DNA of 9,775 bases from Gammaproteobacteria bacterium CG22_combo_CG10-13_8_21_14_all_40_8 (GTDB taxonomy: Bacteria; Pseudomonadota; Gammaproteobacteria; Enterobacterales; GCA-002770795). Shown here piece after piece: positions 1 through 5,119 of the stretch. Within the stretch, counting starts at the first letter, position 1; each line of letters starts with the position of its first letter. The position numbers were made by a program, and so were the translations under genes. A model generated the notes under the pieces. That model saw nothing but the letters and a program-made list of their open reading frames with translations. It had not been told where the DNA came from and ran no database searches. Location of the stretch: contig PCTP01000270.1 of assembly GCA_002770795.1 (NCBI GenBank), positions 1-9,775 on the forward strand. Direction: 5' to 3'.

Positions 1-220
1 CGCCTCTATCGGCTTCAACCACAGGAATATCACCGGTGGCAAGCAGATGATGTGCTTTTCCTGCCTGTCCTTGAGTGAAAACCGGATCATGTTCCACCCA
101 CCAAATTTCATCGGGCGTTTCAGCATTACGCTGATCGGTAAAATATTTCATAGCTTCCCATACGGGAATGTAGGATTGGCGTCCTAAATAACGTTGATAA
201 AGTATTTCGGAAAAGTTCAT
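1..220 (-). CDS. lipB: Octanoyltransferase LipB, N-terminal part (runs off left edge)
   Basis: This gene was read by translating the minus strand from the edge. The first 73 codons begin MNFSEILYQRYLGRQ and include DEIWWVEHDPVFTQGQAGK and IPVVEADRG, which match the conserved N-terminal half of LipB (EHxPVFTQGQAGK and IPVxxxDRGG blocks). LipB transfers octanoyl groups from acyl carrier protein to lipoyl domains of 2-oxoacid dehydrogenases and the glycine cleavage H protein, in the cytoplasm. The catalytic Lys and Cys lie beyond the window. I chose the ATG ending at 220 because a GAG sits about 9 nt upstream. An in-frame ATG three codons earlier (at 229) has its GAG directly adjacent, which is too close. 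The gene lies 42 bp after the hemolysin III gene in the same direction, so it may be cotranscribed with it. lipA would be expected beyond the edge. Confidence 0.93.
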   Translation of the reverse strand, partial: MNFSEILYQRYLGRQSYIPVWEAMKYFTDQRNAETPDEIWWVEHDPVFTQGQAGKAHHLLATGDIPVVEADRG

Positions 221-262
221 ATAACCCATCTCACTGAAACTCCAGAAGCCATAGTATGTGTA

Positions 263-946
263 TTACAGCACAAACCTATAGATAGATAAAAAATGAAAAG
301 TGGCACCAGCCAATACAAACAAATGCCATATGGCGTGATTGAATGGGATTTTTTTTATGGCATAAAAAATAGCACCAAAGGAATAGGCCAGTCCACCATA
401 TATCAATAAATAGAGGCCCTCACTAGGTACTTTAGCCATTAATTCTTTGGAAGCAATGACCATAAACCAACCCATCAATAAATAAGTAAAAAGAGAAACC
501 TTGGGATATTGATGTCCAAAATAAACCTTAAAGAATATCCCAAAAATGGCAACAGTCCAAATAATAAGCATCAATATGGTTCGCCAGTTTCCATCAAAAC
601 TCACCAACAAATAAGGGGTGTAGGTACCCGCAATCAGGAGGTAAATTGCACAATGGTCGAGGGTTTTCCACAAAGCACGTTGAGTGGGAGACTTTAAACT
701 GTGATAAACCGTTGAGGTCAAAAACAACAACACCAAACTAGAACCATAAATCAAAGCACTATAAAGTTTAATGCCATTCTGCGCATGCTTAGTTTGAAGT
801 ATCATCAGTATCAAAAAAACCACTGCACATATCAATCCCAGTCCATGACTTAAAACATTCCAGAGATCTTCAGTCTTTGAATAAGAAGATGGGGCTATTT
901 TTGGCAAGACAACTGATGGTGTTTGAGGTTCTAAATTACGAATCAT
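263..946 (-). CDS. Hemolysin III / TrhA-type seven-helix membrane protein (PAQR superfamily)
   Basis: The 227-residue product has about seven hydrophobic helices from residue 30 to 226, the usual size for bacterial HlyIII/TrhA. Signature residues are visible: SHG at 33-35, S78-x-x-YH82 in helix 2, LDH 96-98 followed by AGTYTP 106-111, and H204-x-x-x-H208 with H218 near the C-terminus. H82, H204 and H208 correspond to the metal-ligand positions of the PAQR fold. The family sits in the inner membrane. Despite its name it is not an established toxin, and bacterial members have been linked to membrane-lipid and fluidity homeostasis. The start is set by an in-frame TGA four codons upstream, but no Shine-Dalgarno sequence precedes it, so the leader may be very short. 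It is upstream of lipB on the same strand, with no clear terminator between them. Confidence 0.9.
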   Translation of the reverse strand: MIRNLEPQTPSVVLPKIAPSSYSKTEDLWNVLSHGLGLICAVVFLILMILQTKHAQNGIKLYSALIYGSSLVLLFLTSTVYHSLKSPTQRALWKTLDHCAIYLLIAGTYTPYLLVSFDGNWRTILMLIIWTVAIFGIFFKVYFGHQYPKVSLFTYLLMGWFMVIASKELMAKVPSEGLYLLIYGGLAYSFGAIFYAIKKIPFNHAIWHLFVLAGATFHFLSIYRFVL

Positions 947-963
947 GAGAGTTAATCAAGAAT

Positions 964-992
964 AAAATAATGTTCTATGTTAACAGAGTTAA
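964..992 (-). promoter_or_regulatory. Possible promoter of the hemolysin III gene with palindrome in the spacer
   Basis: On the minus strand TTAACT (987-992) and TATTTT (964-969) are separated by exactly 17 bp, each matching 4 of 6 sigma70 positions. The spacer contains the perfect palindrome TGTTAACA (978-985), within a 14-bp near-palindrome (975-988), which could be an operator. Transcription would begin about 10 nt before the ATG, which would fit the missing Shine-Dalgarno. In such AT-rich sequence chance matches are common. Confidence 0.27.
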
Positions 993-1009
993 AAAAATTT
1001 CCTAGAAAT
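991..1009 (-). terminator. Weak candidate terminator after the diguanylate cyclase gene
   Basis: On the minus strand ATTTC-TAG-GAAAT forms a 5-bp hairpin with a 3-nt loop, followed directly by seven Ts. It lies 28 bp past the cyclase stop codon. The stem is short and AT-rich, so termination would be weak and read-through into the hemolysin III gene is possible. Confidence 0.3.
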
Positions 1010-1036
1010 GAAGTTAGAAATACTCATAAATGAATC

Positions 1037-2086
1037 TTATTCTGCTATAACGGTTCGGTTTCGGCCTTCATTTTTGGCTTGATATAAAGCATTATCGATT
1101 TTTTTAAAAATATTGTTGGCACTTTCCATTTTATCCACAAAAAAGACCCCCTGACTAATGGTGATCGAAATTGATTCTCGTCCCAATAATATTTTCATTT
1201 TCTCGGTCACATGACGAATTTTTTCAGCTACAACAATTAAGTGTTCTTGACTTAAGTGAGATAAAAGAATGACGAACTCCTCCCCCCCCCAGCGACCGAC
1301 TTCATCAGAATCCCTGATAATGCTGGTTAATAATTGACTGAGTTCAATCAATACTTGATCACCTATCCCATGACCATATTGATCATTTATTTTTTTGAAG
1401 TGATCAATGTCTAACATAACAATGCCAAAAGGTTGTTGATAGCGTTTTAATTTATTGAAGAAATACTGCAATGATTTTGACAAGGCCCGACGATTGGCAA
1501 TTTGTGTTAACTCATCCGTCATCGACATATGCTGTAATGTTCGAGTCAGTTTAATGGCTCTTTCATCTGAAATATAGCGAGAATAATCTTGTACAAAGAA
1601 CATCAGGCTAACCACAAAATAAGCACTGACAAAGCGTATTTTAACCGCAGAAGGATAGTCGGCTATCAACCAAGGGAAATCTGGATAAAATAAAATGGCT
1701 GCTGTGACAGCAACAATACAAACGTTTGCAACAAATCCTTTCAGATGCCCTAATAAAAAATACGGCACTGGCGAGAATACAAAACACCAAATATAACCGG
1801 TATTTTGATAAGCCCCATCTAACAGCAAATAAAAATACAGTGCTAAAGCAAAAACAAAAGTCAGTATTCTTGGAATTTCTAAATTCTGACTTCTATGTGT
1901 GTACCAAGCCAATAATGAACAAAATAACAGAAAGAATGCCAAGACATAGGACAAAGTAGATGCATGATGATAGATGGCAATACCAGTAAATATTGCAATA
2001 CAAAAACAGCCAATCAGAGCAAAGTAGACAATATTAGTGCGAACTCTTTCTGTTTCTGAGGAAAAGTCAAAAGGCACTTTAAACAT
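1037..2086 (-). CDS. Membrane-bound diguanylate cyclase (GGDEF domain)
   Basis: The 349-residue product makes cyclic di-GMP from two GTP at the cytoplasmic face of the inner membrane. Residues 18-166 hold about six hydrophobic helices, a sensor part I cannot assign to a named family. The GGDEF domain spans about 185-349: DELTQIANRR (191-200), LDIDHFKKIND (225-235) with metal-ligand Asp226, and the active-site loop GGEEF (267-271). RxxD (R258-D261), five residues before the loop, is an intact allosteric I-site, so product inhibition is expected. The closing ALYQAKNEGRNR (333-344) is also typical, and there is no EAL domain. An in-frame TGA four codons upstream fixes the ATG, but no Shine-Dalgarno is visible. 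An overlapping 7-codon ORF (ATG at 2102) ends inside the first codons. The GGEEF codons contain nine consecutive Gs. The ligand sensed is unknown. Confidence 0.95.
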   Translation of the reverse strand: MFKVPFDFSSETERVRTNIVYFALIGCFCIAIFTGIAIYHHASTLSYVLAFFLLFCSLLAWYTHRSQNLEIPRILTFVFALALYFYLLLDGAYQNTGYIWCFVFSPVPYFLLGHLKGFVANVCIVAVTAAILFYPDFPWLIADYPSAVKIRFVSAYFVVSLMFFVQDYSRYISDERAIKLTRTLQHMSMTDELTQIANRRALSKSLQYFFNKLKRYQQPFGIVMLDIDHFKKINDQYGHGIGDQVLIELSQLLTSIIRDSDEVGRWGGEEFVILLSHLSQEHLIVVAEKIRHVTEKMKILLGRESISITISQGVFFVDKMESANNIFKKIDNALYQAKNEGRNRTVIAE

Positions 2087-2122
2087 GATAAATAGTCAAC
2101 ATGATGAATCGTCTTATTTAAC

Positions 2123-2200
2123 CTAAAAACCTCCGTTGATTCACAAATATCTGCGCAGCAACATGCTACATATCCTATTCGTGCTGAACGGAGATTTTAG
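2123..2200 (-). repeat. Long inverted repeat in the leader of the diguanylate cyclase gene
   Basis: CTAAAAACCTCCGTT (2123-2137) and AACGGAGATTTTAG (2187-2200) are near-perfect reverse complements: 7 bp, one mismatch, 4 bp, a bulge, then 2 bp. Inside them CAGCA (2156-2160) can pair with TGCTG (2182-2186) and extend the stem. In the cyclase transcript, one arm contains a GGAGG-like Shine-Dalgarno sequence (2134-2130), which the stem would sequester. However, that GGAGG lies about 43 nt before the annotated ATG, too far to serve it. The element could be a structured mRNA leader, a protein-binding dyad or a small palindromic repeat; the sequence alone does not decide. Confidence 0.5.
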
Positions 2201-2210
2201 ATTTGCGCCC

Positions 2211-2235
2211 CATCTCTGTATAAATACCAGAAATG
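2211..2235 (-). other. Hairpin upstream of the diguanylate cyclase leader repeat
   Basis: On the minus strand CATTTCTGGTA and TACAGAGATG pair to give a 10-bp stem with one G-U pair, one bulged G and a UUUA-type loop. It is followed immediately by GGGCGCAAAT and then the long inverted repeat. Together they occupy half of the 235-bp gap 2087-2321. The wobble is G-U only on the minus strand (C-A on the plus strand), which slightly favours function in the cyclase transcript. Confidence 0.35.
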
Positions 2236-2245
2236 ATCACTGCAA
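2217..2245 (-). promoter_or_regulatory. Possible promoter of the diguanylate cyclase gene
   Basis: On the minus strand TTGCAG (2240-2245) and TATACA (2217-2222) lie 17 bp apart. The -35 match is weak (TTG only) and the -10 keeps TATA. A 6-bp inverted repeat, ACTGCA-attg-TGCAGT (2239-2254), covers the -35 and could be an operator. If this promoter is used, the mRNA starts near 2210, so the 2211-2235 hairpin would mostly lie outside the transcript but the long inverted repeat would be inside. Confidence 0.27.
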
Positions 2246-2321
2246 TTGTGCAGTAATAGTATAGGTTAAGCCTAGTCGAGAATTTCTTAATGGGCAACTT
2301 AAAAGGGAAACTTGCAATAAT

Positions 2322-3140
2322 TTATTTGCTTTTAGCCGGCTTTTTAGAGCTGGTTTTAGAATTTTTTTGTTGCTTTGCTCTTTTTAACCAAAAATAGATG
2401 CCACTCACAGACAACAGCACCAATAAAATAGCCACAATATCACTAAAAAACACACCTAATTTACCGATTAATCGACCGCTATGAAAATCCAATACCACAC
2501 GTTCCCAGTTGAGTAATTTTGCTCGATATTGGTGCTGGAACTGGTTTTTTTTCGATACCGCCAGATTAATTTTATGGTTCCATTCAAGTGGCGGCGTTAG
2601 TAACATGGAGGGCGACAACACTGTCCATTGTGTTAACTCTTCATCGGATTGCCAATAATGATCGTCAGAACGCACCACTATTTTTTGCTGGTACAGTGCC
2701 AGCGAATCCATATTTTTGGGTAATCCCAAAGAACTATCCATTTTGTCGACAAAATCACCACGCGGTGTATAAATATAAAGGCTCTCTCCGATAATGGCGA
2801 GAATGAAGTTTTGGTACAAGACGGCTGATTTTAGGGAGTCGCGTTCAGTACCTAACCATTTGTTATCCAACCATAACTCCGTGTCTGTCTGCACAAGAAA
2901 AGCCGAACCGACTTGAAAACTGATAATGGATGTGGGGTTTTGAATATGGTATAAATCCAATAAAATAGCTGTGTTCACCGCTTTGTTTGGCAACCCCATA
3001 TCATCGCTATGATTGAGGATAAGTCCCGAAAAAGAGAGTAGTAAAATAAACACCGCAGCACTAATGCCAAGACGCCGATGCCATTCCCTTAAATGAGAGG
3101 TAAAACGCACATGAAAGGGTTTTTTATAGGTTTTTCTCAT
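2322..3140 (-). CDS. PepSY-associated transmembrane protein, partner of the flavoprotein
   Basis: The 272-residue product has a basic N-terminus, one transmembrane helix (about 25-43), a roughly 185-residue periplasmic part, a second helix (about 233-251) and a lysine-rich cytoplasmic tail. REWHRRLGI before helix 1, NHSDD after it, and DFHSGRL-x-GKLG followed by the SGIYFWLK helix are the PepSY_TM hallmarks. His21, His44 and His220 flank the helices and are candidates for heme or metal binding. PepSY membrane proteins often accompany siderophore- or iron-reduction systems, such as FpvG of Pseudomonas. A single base separates its ATG from the stop of the FMN-protein gene, and its Shine-Dalgarno (ACGGAT) lies inside that gene, so the two are translationally coupled. 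The inference is that it passes electrons to, or anchors, the flavoprotein. The reductase role is unproven. Confidence 0.82.
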   Translation of the reverse strand: MRKTYKKPFHVRFTSHLREWHRRLGISAAVFILLLSFSGLILNHSDDMGLPNKAVNTAILLDLYHIQNPTSIISFQVGSAFLVQTDTELWLDNKWLGTERDSLKSAVLYQNFILAIIGESLYIYTPRGDFVDKMDSSLGLPKNMDSLALYQQKIVVRSDDHYWQSDEELTQWTVLSPSMLLTPPLEWNHKINLAVSKKNQFQHQYRAKLLNWERVVLDFHSGRLIGKLGVFFSDIVAILLVLLSVSGIYFWLKRAKQQKNSKTSSKKPAKSK

Positions 3141-3141
3141 A

Positions 3142-3687
3142 TTATCCGTTGCTACTTCTTAGTTTTGTTTCTTTCGCAACTTGTTGACTCAAAAAGAGCG
3201 CCAGCTTGGAGAGTTTTATCAATGCGCTGACAGAAAGCGTAGCTCCCGTGATCCCATCAATGTGTTGACTCAAATTTTGATGCTCATCCAAGGTCGCATT
3301 TTGAAATTGCTGGGTAAAAAAAAGTTGTCTCACTTCATCACCTCGAGACTCTCGATATTCTAGCACGATCAGATTTTTAATCTTTTCTCCCTTAATTGCA
3401 ATTCCAACTGTAATAGGCTCCTCTTTGCCGATCTCTTCCAAGATCCAAGCAAATTCATCGGCATGCCTCCAATAACGAATGCGTAAACGTCCATAGGTAT
3501 GGCCAAGAATTTCATTCACAGAATCTTGTAATGTTCCTTTTATCCACAAAATTTCCGATTTAGGCACTGACTCTTTAAAAATAGTTTTTAAAAAATCTTG
3601 GTGAGTCACATAAACACCTCGAGCAGAAGCGATTGATGAAGACATCAGCCATAAAAAAGTGAGTACAACCATCAGGCATTTAATCAT
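3142..3687 (-). CDS. Exported FMN-binding-domain protein with flavinylation motif
   Basis: The 181-residue product has a signal peptide (basic MIK, hydrophobic 5-18, likely cleavage after ASA at 22). An FMN_bind domain follows at about 90-165, as in NqrC and RnfG. DGITGATLS (144-152) matches the DgxSGATxS motif in which ApbE attaches FMN covalently to the threonine, here Thr150. Exported single-domain proteins of this kind carry electrons outside the cytoplasmic membrane. There is no Cys-His heme motif and no second flavin motif. The start has a modest GGGAT ribosome site about 7 nt upstream, directly after the U-tract of the terminator at 3701-3730. It lies between the porin and PepSY genes on the same strand and overlaps neither. 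No apbE is in the window, so one must be encoded elsewhere. The electron donor and acceptor are not known. Confidence 0.85.
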   Translation of the reverse strand: MIKCLMVVLTFLWLMSSSIASARGVYVTHQDFLKTIFKESVPKSEILWIKGTLQDSVNEILGHTYGRLRIRYWRHADEFAWILEEIGKEEPITVGIAIKGEKIKNLIVLEYRESRGDEVRQLFFTQQFQNATLDEHQNLSQHIDGITGATLSVSALIKLSKLALFLSQQVAKETKLRSSNG

Positions 3688-3700
3688 TTTTTATCCCAAT

Positions 3701-3730
3701 AAAAAATAAGCCCCTCCACAAATAGAGGGG
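3701..3730 (-). terminator. Intrinsic terminator between porin and FMN-protein genes
   Basis: On the minus strand CCCCTC (3730-3725) pairs with GAGGGG (3716-3711) across an 8-nt loop, followed by CTTATTTTTT. It starts 20 bp past the porin stop. There is little room for a new promoter before the FMN gene, so the two downstream genes probably depend on read-through, giving more porin than flavoprotein. The plus strand has no U-tract after the stem. Confidence 0.75.
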
Positions 3731-3749
3731 AGTATTCTAACCATACTTT

Positions 3750-4907
3750 CTAGAACTGGTATCCCATACCTAAATTGAATCCATCTCCATCCAGAGCACC
3801 CGCATAACTATCCCAATCCATCTTTAGCACAACATGCGCATCCAGCCAGTAATTCAAACCATAACTCGTTTGCTTGCTCCACTGTGAACTGCTCAACCCA
3901 GATTCGTTATTCCACTCGCTGTATCTGGCAAACAAGCCCAGTTTTTCATTCAGTTTATAGGAGGGTTCAACATAGTATCCCTCTTGAATATCTCGCCCCA
4001 TTAACTTGGCCGCATCGCTCTTTAAATCCCATCTGGCATAAAGTGCTCTGACCGCAAAAGGTCCCTTCTGGTAGATGCCATGGGTTGAAAATAAAGTAGC
4101 TGAAACCTTATCGTTACCTTGGGTTACATCATCCTGATATTGCAAGCTTGCAGCCAATTCAAGTCCTGGAATCGCAGTATACTTTACGCGTCCAGTAAAG
4201 GCGAAGTTCTCGGCTTTGGCACTGGCCACTTGTGTACGACCATTTCGAATTTTATAGGCATTGCCTCCCGTGGTTTGCACATTTAAACCACCCGTTATCG
4301 CAGAATCTATCGTCCAGCCTGGTGCTGGACGATATGTTAGGCCTACACCACCTTCAAACCAAGTTGTCGGAATAATATCTTTTTCAACAAGGTTTCGTTC
4401 AACACCATAAAAAGTGATTGGTTCATGGGTTTCATTGAGTATTCCAACGGGAACTAATAATGAACCCGCGCGAACACTCATTGTTTGATTGAGATCATAC
4501 TCAATATAGGCTTGTTCCACCTCGACTTCGCCCTTACCGCCATCTTTAGCGACAGAATGCTCAACTTCCAGTTCAGAGAATAGCCTCAACCGATCATTAA
4601 ATCTATGCCCAAAAAACAATACAAAACGATGAAAATCTAGCGTGTCTTTATTTCCCTGGTTGGTGTAATGCAGTTCACCATATCCACCAATGGTGGTATC
4701 GGAATGCGCCTGAGATGTTTTATCTTCCACAGCATCAGCTGTCACATCGATTTTTTGTTCCTGATCGTCCAGGCGTTTTTTTAAAATTTCAAGTTGCTGT
4801 TGCTGCGCTTCAATCAGTTTTTTTAACGCTTCTGTTTCAGAGTTTGCCCAACTTTGTCCGGAAGAAACTAAAGCAAGTATTGCACTACAAATTAGAGTTT
4901 TGTTCAT
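3750..4907 (-). CDS. Outer-membrane porin with N-terminal coiled coil
   Basis: Counted from the chosen ATG at 4907, the product has 385 residues: a signal peptide MNKTLICSAILALVSSGQSWA (cut after 21), a coiled coil at about residues 25-55 (LKKLIEAQQQQLEILKKRL), then a beta-barrel. The barrel opens with IGGYGELHY, shows alternating aromatic strands, and ends in the terminal Phe (GMGYQF) needed for BAM assembly. It resembles the trimeric OprO/OprP-like porin superfamily, but I cannot assign a substrate. A longer reading frame starts 11 codons upstream at 4940 with a His-rich extension (NHSHQH). I rejected that start because GAGG lies 5 nt before the ATG at 4907 and the extension would bury the signal peptide. 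It heads the operon with the FMN and PepSY proteins, behind a strong promoter and a Fur-like site. The inferred role is entry of the substrate, possibly iron chelates, handled by the flavoprotein. Confidence 0.88.
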   Translation of the reverse strand: MNKTLICSAILALVSSGQSWANSETEALKKLIEAQQQQLEILKKRLDDQEQKIDVTADAVEDKTSQAHSDTTIGGYGELHYTNQGNKDTLDFHRFVLFFGHRFNDRLRLFSELEVEHSVAKDGGKGEVEVEQAYIEYDLNQTMSVRAGSLLVPVGILNETHEPITFYGVERNLVEKDIIPTTWFEGGVGLTYRPAPGWTIDSAITGGLNVQTTGGNAYKIRNGRTQVASAKAENFAFTGRVKYTAIPGLELAASLQYQDDVTQGNDKVSATLFSTHGIYQKGPFAVRALYARWDLKSDAAKLMGRDIQEGYYVEPSYKLNEKLGLFARYSEWNNESGLSSSQWSKQTSYGLNYWLDAHVVLKMDWDSYAGALDGDGFNLGMGYQF

Positions 4908-4912
4908 ATCAG

Positions 4913-4916
4913 CCTC
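4913..4916 (-). promoter_or_regulatory. Ribosome binding site deciding the porin start
   Basis: GAGG on the minus strand lies 5 nt before the ATG ending at 4907. The upstream ATG at 4940 has no comparable site, so this fixes the shorter protein. Confidence 0.75.
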
Positions 4917-4948
4917 ATGTTGATGGGAGTGGTTAATCAAGAGAAAGC

Positions 4949-4977
4949 ATTATAAGCAAACAAAATACCAATGTAAA
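4949..4977 (-). promoter_or_regulatory. Sigma70-type promoter of the porin-FMN-PepSY operon
   Basis: On the minus strand TTTACA (4972-4977, 5 of 6) and a perfect TATAAT (4949-4954) are separated by 17 bp. It is the best promoter in the window. Transcription should start near 4942, giving a leader of about 35 nt. The -35 element is overlapped by the Fur-like site at 4973-4991. Confidence 0.75.
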
Positions 4978-4991
4978 TAGCAATCATTATC
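4973..4991 (-). promoter_or_regulatory. Fur-box-like operator over the porin promoter -35
   Basis: On the minus strand the 19-bp site reads GATAATGATTGCTATTTAC. Against the Fur consensus GATAATGATAATCATTATC, 13 of 19 positions agree, with the first nine perfect. Read as the 7-1-7 form (TGATAAT-G-ATTGCTA), 11 of 14 agree. Its overlap with the -35 is where a repressor would block transcription. This predicts repression when iron is plentiful, which suits a periplasmic redox or iron-handling operon. A related metal regulator such as Mur or Zur cannot be excluded. Confidence 0.55.
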
Positions 4992-5050
4992 ATTTAGCTT
5001 TGCATTTATAGATTAGCTTTAGATTTGAGTTTTCCAGAGATGAGATTATT

Positions 5051-5098
5051 TCAAAATAAAAAAACCGCCTGAAATAAATTTAATCACTTCAAGCGGTT
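5051..5098 (-). terminator. Strong intrinsic terminator of the M28 peptidase gene
   Basis: On the minus strand AACCGCTTGAA (5098-5088) pairs with TTCAGGCGGTT (5073-5063): 11 bp with one G-U. The loop is 14 nt and a T-rich tract (TTTTTATTTTGA) follows. It lies about 20 bp after the stop codon. On the plus strand the wobble becomes a C-A mismatch and no T-run follows, so it is one-directional. Confidence 0.88.
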
Positions 5099-5119
5099 CC
5101 TTTGTCTAAATGACTCAAA

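Noticed and set aside
509..697. Plus-strand ORF opposite the hemolysin III gene, and the similar short ORFs opposite or within other genes
   Set aside because: They are out-of-frame shadows of strongly supported genes, with no recognisable domains or ribosome sites.
2123..2235. c-di-GMP-I (GEMM) riboswitch before the cyclase
   Set aside because: The hairpin followed by GGGCGCAAA recalls the GEMM GGGACGCAAAGCC block, but the essential upstream GGCAAACC strand is replaced by unrelated sequence and the second-stem motif is not visible. Only an Rfam RF01051 scan could rescue it.
2239..2254. ACTGCA-attg-TGCAGT hairpin as a terminator of the PepSY gene
   Set aside because: No T-run follows on either strand and it lies about 70 bp past the stop. 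I see no convincing terminator after PepSY.
4908..4940. His-rich N-terminal extension (NHSHQH) on the porin as a metal-binding segment
   Set aside because: It lies before a normal signal peptide, and the ribosome site GAGG serves the later ATG, so it is most likely untranslated leader.
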